DNA from: Gammaproteobacteria bacterium
GTDB taxonomy: Bacteria; Pseudomonadota; Gammaproteobacteria; UBA1113
Assembly (NCBI GenBank): GCA_021773305.1
Contig: JAJFKH010000040.1
Coordinates: 31,658 to 95,657 of the forward strand
Reading direction: 5' to 3'
Length of the DNA stretch: 64,000 bases
Shown here: positions 18,176 through 28,736 of the stretch, in pieces
Position numbering within the stretch: position 1 is the first letter of the stretch
Layout: each line of letters begins with the position of its first letter
The notes under the pieces: generated by a model
Told to the model about the DNA's origin: nothing
The model's input: the letters and a program-made list of their open reading frames with translations, nothing else
Database searches by the model: none
Program-made: the position numbers and the translations under genes

Positions 18176-19526
18176 TCCGAATTCATTTCGAGATCCCCAT
18201 GGTTTTGTTTTTTCTCAAAAGCAACGTATCTTTCGTGGGATCACATCTGAAGGCTTGGATAATTTTAAGCAAGTCAGAGCCACAGGTTTTATTAAGAGGC
18301 TGATTGACAGCCAATTTTTATTGGAAGAATGGGAGGTTCCTCTGGAGAATTTCTCTTTGAAGAATGTGGCACATATTCTTGAGCATCCTAAATTAGAGCT
18401 AATTACTTATCCTTTTGAATGGACATTTTCGGCATTAAAAGCCGCAGCACTCTTACATCTTGATTTACAACTTATGGGATTGAATCATGGTGTGAGTTTT
18501 AGAGATGCTTCTGCTTATAATATTCAATTTATCGGTTCTAAACCTATTTTTATCGATCACTTATCTTTTCAACCGTATTCAGAAGGTGAGTACTGGTTAG
18601 GTCAGAAACAATTTACCGAGCAATTTCTTAATCCGTTATTATTACAAGCCTATACAGGCTTCGCGTTTAATGATTTATACAGAGGATCCCCTCAGGGGAT
18701 TTCTAGTGATGTCTTAGTAAAGCTTGTACCTGGTTGGCACAAATGGATAAAATCCTTGTTTTTGCAAGTGCTATTACCGCAGTTATTACAAACAACTTCC
18801 GTTGACCAAGATTGGATGAAGCAGCATCCATTGCCGCAAAAACGTTATCGACTTTTACTCACTCAGTTGCGACGAAAAATTGAGAGATTAACTCCAAGGA
18901 AGCAACGAGGTTCTAAGTGGTCAAATTATCAAGATTGTAAACATTATCAACTTCATGAAAAAGAAAAAAAAGCGAAATTCGTCAATGAATTTATTGGTAA
19001 TAATAAAATCGAATCGCTTTGTGATTTAGGCGCTAATGAAGGGTGTTATAGTGAAGTTGCTTTGGATGCTGGAGCTAAGTTATCGGTTGCCATGGAAAAT
19101 GATAGCCTTTGCTTAGAAAATATATATCATAAGCAAAAATCTATTTTGCCATTGAATGTAGATCTTATGAATCTTTCGCCTGGGATGGGCTGGCGAGGAG
19201 AATCCCTGCAAAAGCTAACAGATCGATTGACGGTTGATGGGGTTTTAGCACTGGGAATATTACACCATTTGGCACTAGGAAATAATGCGCCTCTCGGTCA
19301 AGTTATTTCATGGATTATTGGACTAGGAAAATATGGTGTAATTGAATTTATTCCAAAGTCCGATCCGATGTGTCAAACATTACTTGCACTTCGCGGTGAT
19401 ATTTTTCCAAATTATAGTTTAGAACTGTGTATCAATGCGCTTTTAAAAGAAGCGACTATTTTAAATCAACAACAAGTGACGGCGTCAGGCCGAATCTTGA
19501 TAAGTTATCGAAGGAACTCGCAATAG
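18141..19526 (+). CDS. SAM-dependent methyltransferase with an N-terminal kinase-like segment
   Basis: 461 residues in two parts. The C-terminal half (from about 285) is a class I methyltransferase: motif I LCDLGANEGCYS (293-304), an acidic residue ending the next strand (MEND), NVDLM and ILHHLAL. The N-terminal half has HGVSFRDASAYNIQF (116-130) and IFID (136-139), which matches the spacing of a kinase/aminoglycoside phosphotransferase catalytic loop (Asp122 to Asn127) and following metal Asp (Asp139). From memory, database relatives are often called nodulation protein NoeA-like. Start codon is 18141 or 18150; neither has a strong ribosome site. Probably modifies a cell-surface glycan or lipid together with the sulfatase-fold enzyme that follows. 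Confidence 0.72.
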   Translation: MKKMTTNTILVNPNSFRDPHGFVFSQKQRIFRGITSEGLDNFKQVRATGFIKRLIDSQFLLEEWEVPLENFSLKNVAHILEHPKLELITYPFEWTFSALKAAALLHLDLQLMGLNHGVSFRDASAYNIQFIGSKPIFIDHLSFQPYSEGEYWLGQKQFTEQFLNPLLLQAYTGFAFNDLYRGSPQGISSDVLVKLVPGWHKWIKSLFLQVLLPQLLQTTSVDQDWMKQHPLPQKRYRLLLTQLRRKIERLTPRKQRGSKWSNYQDCKHYQLHEKEKKAKFVNEFIGNNKIESLCDLGANEGCYSEVALDAGAKLSVAMENDSLCLENIYHKQKSILPLNVDLMNLSPGMGWRGESLQKLTDRLTVDGVLALGILHHLALGNNAPLGQVISWIIGLGKYGVIEFIPKSDPMCQTLLALRGDIFPNYSLELCINALLKEATILNQQQVTASGRILISYRRNSQ

Positions 19527-21163
19527 TGCTCATAAAAGACAAGTATTATCTAGGGTTGCATGTTGTAACAGCGATACTCTTATTACTTTGCCCTACTATA
19601 TATTATATCAAACTCAATCAATATCCCGTCAGTCAACTAGAGATCTTATGGTTATTGATGATTATTGTAGGATTAGGTTCTGTGTCGGGTGTGTTGTCTT
19701 ATTTTTTAAATTGGGCATTGCGCACTATTTTTATTACATTCTTGGTCATGTTTTCATTGAGTTTTTTTCCGGAATTCCATAGTCAATGGCCGATGACAAT
19801 TGGGTTTTTAGTGGTATTGACACTGGTGATATTGCTAGGTCGTTTCATCATGGGTCTATTGTTTCTTGTGGCGAGTGTATTTCTCGGGGCAGTATTGATT
19901 TTCCCCGTGGGGAATATCCAGACAGAACCCACGTTAAAGGAATTTCCGACATTTCCTATAGAGAAAACCGGCACAAAAAATTTAAGACCCGTGTTGCATA
20001 TACTGTTGGATGAACATATTGGTATTGATGGGATCCCGCTAGAGATGGCGGGTGCTACAAAATTAAAACAATCTCTTCAAGATTTTTATGTAAAAAATAA
20101 TTTTCATTTGTATACTAAGGCGTATAGTCATTATTCTCGAAGCTATAATGCTGTGCCAAATATTTTAAATTTTTTCCCGAGAAGTTTAGATAATATTTAT
20201 TTTCAGGGGGAACATCTACATAATGTGTTGTCTGAAAATGCATACTTCCACTACCTATCTGATTTGGGATACAATTTACGAGTGTATCAATCTTCATATA
20301 TCGATTTTTGCCATTTGCCAGATATTCATCTTCAATCTTGTTATACCTATCCTGCTGCTAGCATTCAATATATTGCAACATTGCCGATTCCTGTGATGCA
20401 AAAATTATCTTATCTATCTCGTGGTTTTTTGTTAACGTCTTATCTTTATGAGATATTGCTGAGAGGATATGAAGATCAGCTGCGAGATCTTGCCGATCGT
20501 TTTCATTATGAATTAAAGCATTGGCCTTGGTATCATGCGCACACAAGTACGTTGGCTTCTATGTCAGTCTTTTCTGAGCTTGCGGCAGATTTACAAAAAG
20601 ACATTGGTGGAACGTTTTTTTTTGCTCATATCATCTTGCCTCATTCCCCGTATGTTTTTGATGAGCATTGCCATGTGAATCCTAATGTGAATGAATGGGA
20701 TCTGCATACCTATCTTGGAGATGAGCTTAACACAATAGAGAGCCGCCAGAAGCGCTACACTCATTATTTGCCTCAAGTGGCTTGCGTACAAAAAAATATG
20801 GCGATTTTATTTCAGCAAATGAAAAAATTGGGTATTTATGATGATACGACAATTGTGATCCATAGTGATCATGGCTCTCGGATCATGCTTAATGGGCCTT
20901 TTGAAGTTAATCAGGATAAGTTAACCTTACAAGATTTTAACGATGGATTTAGCGCGTTATTTGCCATCAAATCGCCAAACTATAAGCCGGGCGTGAGTCA
21001 GAAGCAGCTTGCTGTGGATTATTTATTGGCGCGCTTTGTGGAGCGTCTTACGGGAAATGCTCTACCTCTCAAAGAGCGAGAAAGCTATATTTTTCTTTCT
21101 CCACAAGAAGCAAAATCCCAAGGATTAATGTTAGAGATGCCGCTGAATAAGTTTTTGAGTTAA
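19526..21163 (+). CDS. Membrane-anchored sulfatase / phosphotransferase-fold protein
   Basis: 545 residues. Four or five N-terminal transmembrane segments (to about residue 135) precede an alkaline-phosphatase-superfamily domain: LLDEH (Asp162), a central FFFAHIILPHSPYVF strand and HSDHGSR (Asp448, His449). This resembles LPS phosphoethanolamine transferases, LTA-synthase-like and sulfatase proteins that act at the outer face of the inner membrane. I place the start at the GTG at 19526, one base overlapping the methyltransferase stop, with AAGGA (19511-19515) 10 nt upstream; a longer reading from 19427 would overlap that gene by 100 nt. The nucleophile position was not identified, so donor and acceptor are unknown. 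Confidence 0.75.
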   Translation: MLIKDKYYLGLHVVTAILLLLCPTIYYIKLNQYPVSQLEILWLLMIIVGLGSVSGVLSYFLNWALRTIFITFLVMFSLSFFPEFHSQWPMTIGFLVVLTLVILLGRFIMGLLFLVASVFLGAVLIFPVGNIQTEPTLKEFPTFPIEKTGTKNLRPVLHILLDEHIGIDGIPLEMAGATKLKQSLQDFYVKNNFHLYTKAYSHYSRSYNAVPNILNFFPRSLDNIYFQGEHLHNVLSENAYFHYLSDLGYNLRVYQSSYIDFCHLPDIHLQSCYTYPAASIQYIATLPIPVMQKLSYLSRGFLLTSYLYEILLRGYEDQLRDLADRFHYELKHWPWYHAHTSTLASMSVFSELAADLQKDIGGTFFFAHIILPHSPYVFDEHCHVNPNVNEWDLHTYLGDELNTIESRQKRYTHYLPQVACVQKNMAILFQQMKKLGIYDDTTIVIHSDHGSRIMLNGPFEVNQDKLTLQDFNDGFSALFAIKSPNYKPGVSQKQLAVDYLLARFVERLTGNALPLKERESYIFLSPQEAKSQGLMLEMPLNKFLS

Positions 21164-21262
21164 ACAAATAGAAGCAATACCATGAATCATCTAGAAAGAG
21201 TAAAAAAATTCAGAAACAGTTAATACTAAAGCAGCAGTTGAAATGTTAGTACACCCTACCAA

Positions 21263-21682
21263 TCACTTAACTCTAATATTAAACAGCACAGAATGATCAT
21301 CGATGCTGTTCGCATCGCAACGAGCAGCAAAGAAATGTTTTGCGACTAATTCTTGTATATTACCTTCTTTATCAAAGGCAACGCCAAAGACACAGCCGGC
21401 CTCAGGTGCGGCTCCATTGGTTGCGTCTTCTATTTGGTAGATAGCACCGATCCCTGATTTTGACTGTCCGTTCAGAGGTAAAGTTAAATGTGTTTGTTGG
21501 ATTTCTACTACTGATTCAGGAAAATCTCCGATGATGGTATTTTCTTTACCTTGCAAAGTTCTTTTTGCAATTTTCCCTGTACTATTTTCAATGGTTACAT
21601 TTATCTCTTCGGATGAGTAGGCACCATGAGAAATTGTGCAACCTATTAAAATCATTAGAATAATTCTCTTTGATGTTGGCAT
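21263..21682 (-). CDS. Small secreted protein of unknown function
   Basis: 139 residues with a typical Sec signal peptide (basic MPTSKR, hydrophobic core to about 20, cleavage near AYS-SE at 22-24). The mature part of about 115 residues is beta-rich and contains two cysteines that could form a disulfide (GCVFG and AARCD). I recognise no family. Its ATG (21680-21682) is 32 nt from a good -10, making this a monocistronic unit divergent from the TetR gene. Periplasmic location is inferred from the signal peptide. Confidence 0.7.
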   Translation of the reverse strand: MPTSKRIILMILIGCTISHGAYSSEEINVTIENSTGKIAKRTLQGKENTIIGDFPESVVEIQQTHLTLPLNGQSKSGIGAIYQIEDATNGAAPEAGCVFGVAFDKEGNIQELVAKHFFAARCDANSIDDHSVLFNIRVK

Positions 21683-21714
21683 AGCGTAAGTCCTTGTATT
21701 TTTTTAATAGCTCT

Positions 21715-21743
21715 ATTGTATTCAATAGATTGATTTTTTGCAA
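21715..21743 (-). promoter_or_regulatory. Promoter of the small secreted protein gene
   Basis: Minus strand -35 TTGCAA (21738-21743), 17-bp spacer, -10 TACAAT (21715-21720). It is arranged back to back with the tetR promoter, leaving only 19 bp between the two -35 boxes, so one bound regulator could affect both. Confidence 0.5.
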
Positions 21744-21762
21744 ACCTTAATGCGGATGGTTA

Positions 21763-21791
21763 TTGACAATTTATGTTTGTTACAAAATAAT
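21763..21791 (+). promoter_or_regulatory. Promoter of the TetR-family gene
   Basis: Perfect -35 TTGACA (21763-21768), 17-bp spacer, -10 AATAAT (21786-21791, 5 of 6). The leader to the ATG at 21834 would be about 36 nt. The strongest sigma-70 match among the promoters I list. Confidence 0.7.
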
Positions 21792-21833
21792 GGCGGCTCT
21801 TTTCAAAATTAAAATTATACGGGAAGTGATGTA

Positions 21834-22409
21834 ATGGCAGGTGTGAATACACGAGATAAGATAATTGTAATTGCTGAAAAATATTTTTCTGAGCGAGGTT
21901 ATGTGGGGACTCGGCTCAGTGATATCGCTTTGGAATGTGGCATCAAGCGGCCGAGTATACTCTATTACTTTGCTTCAAAGATAGAGCTTGCTCAAGCGGT
22001 GATTGAGAAGCAACATAATGAATGTAAAGAAGAAGTTTTTGACTCTCTGCAAGACACAGATTATTCTCCCCGTGAGAAAGCTGTCTATGCTATACGTAAT
22101 CTTCGTCTTTATTTAGAACGTCACCCAGAAAATCCCATGGTCAGTTTTCTATTTGCCACTCACATTGATGGGCTAGAACAGGCGGTTGTACAATATTATG
22201 ATGCATGGTTAACATCGCTCTATGAATTACTCGTGACATTTCACAAACCTAATGAGGCGAAGCAACTTGCGAAATTAAGCTTGATTTTAATCAAAGGATA
22301 TTTATCCACATCACGACTCTTTAATCGTTGTGAAGATTTAGATCTTCTGATGAAGTTTATACGCCGATTATGGACTATGGAAAAAGAGTCGGCTCCTTTA
22401 GCCATTTAA
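21834..22409 (+). CDS. TetR/AcrR-family transcriptional regulator
   Basis: 191 residues. The N-terminal DNA-binding domain (about 8-55) has the family helix-turn-helix: RLSDIALECGIKRPSILYYFASKIEL. The C-terminal ligand-binding part is helical and not assignable. The ATG at 21834 follows a GGAAG-like ribosome site by 8 nt. It is 31 nt upstream of a DMT transporter on the same strand, so it probably controls that gene and, given the back-to-back promoters, perhaps itself and the divergent secreted protein. The ligand is unknown. Confidence 0.9.
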   Translation: MAGVNTRDKIIVIAEKYFSERGYVGTRLSDIALECGIKRPSILYYFASKIELAQAVIEKQHNECKEEVFDSLQDTDYSPREKAVYAIRNLRLYLERHPENPMVSFLFATHIDGLEQAVVQYYDAWLTSLYELLVTFHKPNEAKQLAKLSLILIKGYLSTSRLFNRCEDLDLLMKFIRRLWTMEKESAPLAI

Positions 22410-22440
22410 TTCGCTCCGCGATAAGCATATATAGGCTATC

Positions 22441-23367
22441 ATGGTTATTATGAGCCTAAAATACGCCGCAAAAAATGTACTATCATTGAACAGCCCTGTT
22501 CTACAGTTGGTGGCTGGGGCTGTGATGATCAGTTTTTCTTCAATTTTTGTGACCCTTTCATCCGCAGGCCCTACGGCTGATGGTGTCTACCGGATGCTTA
22601 TTGGAGGGCTTGTCCTTTGGTTTTTGGCGAAACTTCGCGGAGAGAAATTTTGGCAGAGTTGGCCCATTTTTGCACTTCAATTGGCTGCGGGGTTATTTAT
22701 TAGCGTCGATATGTTCCTTTGGCACAAGAGCATCTTGTACATAGGCCCGGGATTGGCGACAATTATTGTTAATTTCCAAGTTTTTTTTATGATACTAGCG
22801 GGTATGTTTTTGTTCAATGAGCGCCCAAAGCTGGTTTTTATCGTAGCAATTTTGTTGGCAATGCTCGGACTTTTGCTCCTGGTGGGGCCGGGGTGGGAGC
22901 AATTATCCGCTCAATATCGCACCGGGGTTTATATCGCGTTATTGGCGGCCTTGTTCTACACTTTTTATATTATTTTTTTGCGCCAAAGCCAAGTCATAGC
23001 ATCTGCCTTACCAGCTATTTCTAATTTGGGGACAGTAACAATGATCTCCTGCCTCATGCTCGTATCATTGGGGATCTTAGCGGGAGAATCTTTGGTGGTA
23101 CCGCAGGCAACGGACTGGCTGTGGTTAATTCTCTATGGCGTGATTAGCCAAGTGTTCGGCTGGTTATTGATTTCTAAAGGGTTACCCCATTTAGCTGTGA
23201 CACTTGCTGGGCTTATCATACTATTACAACCGGGGTTAGCTTTTATTTGGGATATTTTATTTTTCCACAGATCCACGGGACTTCATGATTTATTTGGGGT
23301 GACCATTTCATTGGCAGGAATTTACCTTGGATTCGTGAGCAATGTTAGAACAAAATCAGGGAGTTGA
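22441..23367 (+). CDS. EamA/DMT-family transporter
   Basis: 308-residue inner-membrane protein with about ten hydrophobic segments in two EamA-type repeats, typical of the drug/metabolite transporter superfamily. The first repeat holds VMISFSSIFVTL and GPTADGVYRM; the second includes ISQVFGWLLISKGLPHL and a final GLAFIWDILFF, as in YdcZ/RhaT-like exporters or importers. The start may be 22441 or the ATG at 22450. It follows the TetR gene in what looks like an operon, suggesting export of a compound sensed by that regulator. Substrate cannot be read from sequence. Confidence 0.85.
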   Translation: MVIMSLKYAAKNVLSLNSPVLQLVAGAVMISFSSIFVTLSSAGPTADGVYRMLIGGLVLWFLAKLRGEKFWQSWPIFALQLAAGLFISVDMFLWHKSILYIGPGLATIIVNFQVFFMILAGMFLFNERPKLVFIVAILLAMLGLLLLVGPGWEQLSAQYRTGVYIALLAALFYTFYIIFLRQSQVIASALPAISNLGTVTMISCLMLVSLGILAGESLVVPQATDWLWLILYGVISQVFGWLLISKGLPHLAVTLAGLIILLQPGLAFIWDILFFHRSTGLHDLFGVTISLAGIYLGFVSNVRTKSGS

Positions 23368-23605
23368 TTTTTAACTCATTGATTTTAAATGTATAAAATT
23401 AAATTTTTGTTTTCTTTGCAAAATCCTGTATCTTTATTAGACTTAACGAATGGTAAAATATTTGTATTCTTGTAACAATTTTGTAAAAAAAAGGTTGTAT
23501 AAGCTTCCAGTTGTCTTAATGGAGTGTTAGAATAAGCGACTTTTCAAACAACATGTAGGGGCGAATTAGGTGGTAGATAACGGAAATAAAAAGGGAGAAT
23601 GGAAC

Positions 23606-23872
23606 ATGTCGAAGGGGCAAACTCTTCAAGATCCTTTTTTGAACGCATTGCGAAAAGAAAAGGTGCCTGTTTCTATTTATTTGGTCAATGGGATTAAATT
23701 GCAGGGCCAAGTTGAATCTTTTGATCAATTTGTTGTGCTTCTGAAAAATTCTGTGAGTCAGATGGTTTATAAGCATGCTATATCAACCATTGTACCAGTA
23801 AGAAACGTTCGTATAGGTACTCCAAATTTTGCAGACGAAGGTGCGATGATTGAGAGTGAATCGGATCTGTAA
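23606..23872 (+). CDS. hfq: RNA chaperone Hfq
   Basis: 88 residues: [18 protein letters not shown] begins the Sm1 fold with the proximal-face Gln8 and the FLNALR helix, followed by [24 protein letters not shown] and [10 protein letters not shown] (Sm2; KHA/KHAI motif with His). The tail is short. The ATG at 23606 is chosen over an upstream GTG because GGGAG (23593-23597) is 8 nt before it and because E. coli Hfq starts at the same position. First gene of hfq-hflX-hflK-hflC. Binds small RNAs and mRNAs. The 238 nt upstream is AT-rich with several weak -10-like sequences but no promoter I can assign. Confidence 0.97.
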   Translation: MSKGQTLQDPFLNALRKEKVPVSIYLVNGIKLQGQVESFDQFVVLLKNSVSQMVYKHAISTIVPVRNVRIGTPNFADEGAMIESESDL

Positions 23873-23882
23873 GGTGTGTTGA

Positions 23883-25127
23883 TTGTTTGAGCAGCCGCAA
23901 ACAGGAGAGTCTGCGGTTCTCGTTCACATCGAGCTTTCTTCAAAAATAAACCAAGAAGAATTTCAGGAATTTGAAGAGCTTGCTGCGTCTGCTGGTGCTA
24001 TTCCAGCAGAAACTGTTTTCGTCACGAGAAAAGTTCCCGAGCCAAAATATTTTATCGGTAAAGGCAAGGCGGAAGAAGTCAAACAGGCCGTTACCGCATC
24101 TCATGCTCACTTGGTTTTGGTTAATCATGCCCTAAGTCCTGCTCAAGAGCGTAATCTAGAATGTTATTTACAGTGTCGTGTTTTAGATAGAACCGGGCTT
24201 ATTCTTGATATCTTTGCTCAGCGAGCTAGAACTTTTGAAGGAAAATTGCAGGTTGAATTAGCTCAACTACAGCATTTATCCACCAGGCTTGTTCGTGGTT
24301 GGACACACTTAGAACGGCAGAAAGGCGGGATTGGCCTTCGAGGGCCAGGTGAGACTCAATTAGAAACTGATAGACGTTTGGTTCGTGCCAGGATAAAAAC
24401 AATAACTAAACGCCTTGAGAAGGTGCGTGGTCAGCGAAATCAGGGGCGTAGAGCTAGGGCAAAAGCGGCGATTCCAACGGTTTCTCTTGTGGGCTACACC
24501 AATGCGGGCAAATCCACACTTTTCAATTATTTGACTCATGCTGATGTGACGGCTGAAAGCAAACTTTTTGCGACGTTAGATCCTACCTTGCGGCGTGTGC
24601 ATATACCGGGTTTTGGCCCCGTTGTTTTGGTTGATACAGTAGGTTTTATCCGACATTTACCTCATGATCTAGTGAGTGCATTTCGAGCAACCCTGGAAGA
24701 AACTTCAGACGCTGATTTATTGTTGCATGTGATTGATGCTCATGATCCAAGGCGTAAGGCTCAGATGGAGCAAGTGCACCAGGTTTTAGAAGAAATCCAT
24801 GCCAGTCAAATTCCCCAAATTAAAGTCTACAATAAAGTCGACCTAATACCTTCTGAGGCACAAGTGTGTGAAAAACACTCAGGTGCTTCAATGGTGCGAC
24901 TGTCTGCTAGAACAGGAGAAGGGATTGATGCATTGTTTGCCGCAATAACATCCTGCCTGAGCAAAAGTCTTATAAAGAGAGTGGTTAAAATTTCACCAAA
25001 CCAACATGATGTCCGAGCAAAATTATATGACAAAGGTTATGTTATTGCAGAACGTGCAGATGATAACGGCGCTTGCTATTTGCTCGTGAACATCTCTAAG
25101 CTTGAGTATGACCGTTGGTTTAGATAG
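23883..25127 (+). CDS. hflX: GTPase HflX
   Basis: Ribosome-associated GTPase that splits stalled or heat-damaged 70S ribosomes. 414 residues: an N-terminal HflX domain (about 1-190, with GGIGLRGPGETQLE glycine-rich linker) and a G domain from about 197 with G1 GYTNAGKST, G3 DTVGF and G4 NKVD. The start is TTG at 23883 (reading MFEQPQ), 10 nt after hfq with an AAGG about 8 nt upstream; the residues align well with the E. coli start. Third-codon context leaves no closer ATG or GTG. Confidence 0.95.
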   Translation: MFEQPQTGESAVLVHIELSSKINQEEFQEFEELAASAGAIPAETVFVTRKVPEPKYFIGKGKAEEVKQAVTASHAHLVLVNHALSPAQERNLECYLQCRVLDRTGLILDIFAQRARTFEGKLQVELAQLQHLSTRLVRGWTHLERQKGGIGLRGPGETQLETDRRLVRARIKTITKRLEKVRGQRNQGRRARAKAAIPTVSLVGYTNAGKSTLFNYLTHADVTAESKLFATLDPTLRRVHIPGFGPVVLVDTVGFIRHLPHDLVSAFRATLEETSDADLLLHVIDAHDPRRKAQMEQVHQVLEEIHASQIPQIKVYNKVDLIPSEAQVCEKHSGASMVRLSARTGEGIDALFAAITSCLSKSLIKRVVKISPNQHDVRAKLYDKGYVIAERADDNGACYLLVNISKLEYDRWFR

Positions 25128-25228
25128 TTGTGCTTTTAATAACTCTATGTGATATCGCAGAGATGTTCCCATTTTCAACTGCGAATGCTATAGTGCTGAA
25201 GATTAGCGACAACTATTTGGAGTCCTCT

Positions 25229-26413
25229 ATGGCTTGGAATGAACCTGGTGGAGATAAAGACCCTTGGAGTGGTAATAAAAAGCAAGGATCCCCTCCTGAC
25301 TTGGATAAAGTTTTCCGGGACTTTCAAAAAAAAGTGACCGGAATGCTAGGCGGTAAGAAATTAGGTTCTGCCGGTGGTGCTGGAAACGGCGAATCCGGTG
25401 TTGTTATGCTGACCAGCATATTGGTTATTGTATTAGCAATATGGGCAGTCTTTGGCTTTTATATTGTCTCTCCTTCTGAAAAAGCTGTGGTGTTGCGCTT
25501 TGGGGCCTACAGTAGGACTGTGGATCCAGGATTGCATTGGTTGCCGCCTATCATTGAGCGGAAATTTGCAGTGAACGTTAAGGCGACCAGTCAAAATACT
25601 TACGACGCGGATATGCTAACCAGCGATGAAAATATCGTGTCAGTTAAGATTGCTGTTCAATATGTTAGTGAGAACCCAGAAAAATATTTGTTTAACATTG
25701 TCAATCCCATTGAAAGTTTGGAGCAAGTCTCTGCGAGTGCATTGCGCCAAGTGATTGGTGATAACAATTTAGATTACATCTTGACCGAAGGTAAGGACGA
25801 GATTACATCAGAAATATTTAGCCAAGTGAATGAACTACAGGAAAAATATCAAAGCGGGATCCGAGTGACTAATGTTTCATTGCTATCGGCTAAGCCACCA
25901 GAGGCTGTTGCTGACGCTTTTGATGATGTCATCAAGTCTCGTGAGGATATGGAACGGTATGTGGATCAAGCCAAAGCCTATGCTGCTAAGGTAGTGCCGG
26001 AAGCTGAAGGGCGTGCTTTACGATCTTTAGCCGATGCGGAAGCCTATCAACAAAATATGGTACTCAATGCTCGTGGTGAAACAGCTCGTTTCGCAAAATT
26101 ATTACCGGAATACCATAGGACTCCGAGAGTGACCCGAGAACGCATGTATTTGTCTGCGATTGAGTTGGTGTTTAAGAATACAAGCAAAGTGCTTGTTGAT
26201 GTTCAAAGTAGTAATAACTTGATGTATATACCCCTAGATAAAATTTTAGGTGGTCAGTCTCCCCTGGTGGTAAATGAAACGCAAAATGTTACTGAAGCAC
26301 CAGTGATACCGGGTGCTAAAGGATCATCGGTCGCATCGAGGCAGAGCAACTCAAACAGCTATTTAAATATCGCTAATCGTGAACGATCCAGCAGAGGGCG
26401 GGGTACTCAGTAA
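25229..26413 (+). CDS. hflK: FtsH protease modulator HflK
   Basis: 394 residues. Begins MAWNEPGGDKDPW, the family's usual N terminus, at the ATG 25229 with GGAG 8-10 nt upstream; an upstream GTG frame adds 33 atypical residues. One transmembrane segment (about residues 58-80) is followed by an SPFH/band-7 domain and a helical region. With HflC it forms the large periplasmic cage around FtsH. The C terminus (after about 345) is polar, Ser/Asn-rich and low complexity. The stop overlaps the hflC ATG by one base. Confidence 0.95.
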   Translation: MAWNEPGGDKDPWSGNKKQGSPPDLDKVFRDFQKKVTGMLGGKKLGSAGGAGNGESGVVMLTSILVIVLAIWAVFGFYIVSPSEKAVVLRFGAYSRTVDPGLHWLPPIIERKFAVNVKATSQNTYDADMLTSDENIVSVKIAVQYVSENPEKYLFNIVNPIESLEQVSASALRQVIGDNNLDYILTEGKDEITSEIFSQVNELQEKYQSGIRVTNVSLLSAKPPEAVADAFDDVIKSREDMERYVDQAKAYAAKVVPEAEGRALRSLADAEAYQQNMVLNARGETARFAKLLPEYHRTPRVTRERMYLSAIELVFKNTSKVLVDVQSSNNLMYIPLDKILGGQSPLVVNETQNVTEAPVIPGAKGSSVASRQSNSNSYLNIANRERSSRGRGTQ

Positions 26414-27333
26414 TGTCTTCAAAAACAGTATTTGGTTTTTTATTGGGGCTTGTTGTTATCGTTATTATTTCAACTTGTGCCTTCACCATTCGTCAGGCTC
26501 AGATGGGACTGGTGTCTCATCTAGGAAAATTTAAAACAGGTGACAGCCAACAGGCGGTGGTTTACAAGCCTGGGTTACATTTCAAATTGCCCGTGGTTGA
26601 AAAAATTATAAAATTCGACATGCGTTTGCAAACCCTGGATATTCCTTCAACGCCGATTATGACAAAAGAACAAAAGCACTTGATTGTGGATTATTTTGTT
26701 AAGTGGAAGATTCGCGATCTAGAAAAATTTTATACCAGTACTAATCGAGGGCATATTGCAGTTGCTGAAAAATTACTTTCTCAACAAATTGATGCGGGCC
26801 TTGTTGCGGAAATTGGTAAACGTACGATTCAGCAAGTTGTTACAGAAGATAGAGAAGCTATTATGCAAGCGTTGAACGCGCGAGCGAATAAAACTGTAGC
26901 TGAGCAATTGGGTATGGATATTATTGATGTGCGAATTAAGCGAATTGATTTGCCCACCAATGTGAGTAATGCTGTATTCCAACGTATGCGGGCAAGTAGG
27001 AAAAAAGTAGCTATTGAAAATCGCTCCATTGGTATGCGAGATGCTGAAGGGATCCGAGCATTGTCTGATGCGGAGGCTGTGGTTGTTGAATCATCAGCTC
27101 GATCGGCGGGAAATAAAATACGTGCGGTGGGTGAGGCTGAAGCAGCGTCTATCTATGCTGATACATATAATCAAGATCCGGAATTTTACGCATTTTATCG
27201 AAGCTTGAGTGCTTATACCAATACACTTAATAGCAAAGATAATGTATTACTGTTATCTCCTGAGAGCCAATTCTTCGAATATTTTAATCAGGCGAAAGGG
27301 CTTAATATGAAAAAAAAGGATAATGCTGGTTAG
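26413..27333 (+). CDS. hflC: FtsH protease modulator HflC
   Basis: 306 residues: an N-terminal signal-anchor helix (about 4-25, GFLLGLVVIVIISTCAF) followed by an SPFH/band-7 domain and the conserved coiled-coil rich in Ala/Glu (EGIRALSDAEAVVVES). Partner of HflK in a membrane complex that restrains FtsH-mediated proteolysis. ATG shares one base with the hflK stop, showing tight translational coupling. Last gene of the hfq-hfl operon; 104 nt separate it from purA and no terminator hairpin is evident there. Confidence 0.95.
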   Translation: MSSKTVFGFLLGLVVIVIISTCAFTIRQAQMGLVSHLGKFKTGDSQQAVVYKPGLHFKLPVVEKIIKFDMRLQTLDIPSTPIMTKEQKHLIVDYFVKWKIRDLEKFYTSTNRGHIAVAEKLLSQQIDAGLVAEIGKRTIQQVVTEDREAIMQALNARANKTVAEQLGMDIIDVRIKRIDLPTNVSNAVFQRMRASRKKVAIENRSIGMRDAEGIRALSDAEAVVVESSARSAGNKIRAVGEAEAASIYADTYNQDPEFYAFYRSLSAYTNTLNSKDNVLLLSPESQFFEYFNQAKGLNMKKKDNAG

Positions 27334-27380
27334 AATATCTTTGGATTTCGCAGCGAACAGTATTGCGAGGGCTGCCGTAG

Positions 27381-28727
<1,347 letters not shown>

Positions 28728-28736
28728 TCTCATAAT

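Noticed and set aside
19427..19525. N-terminal extension of the sulfatase-fold protein into the methyltransferase gene
   Set aside because: It would overlap the methyltransferase by 100 nt; the GTG at 19526 has a good ribosome site and overlaps by one base.
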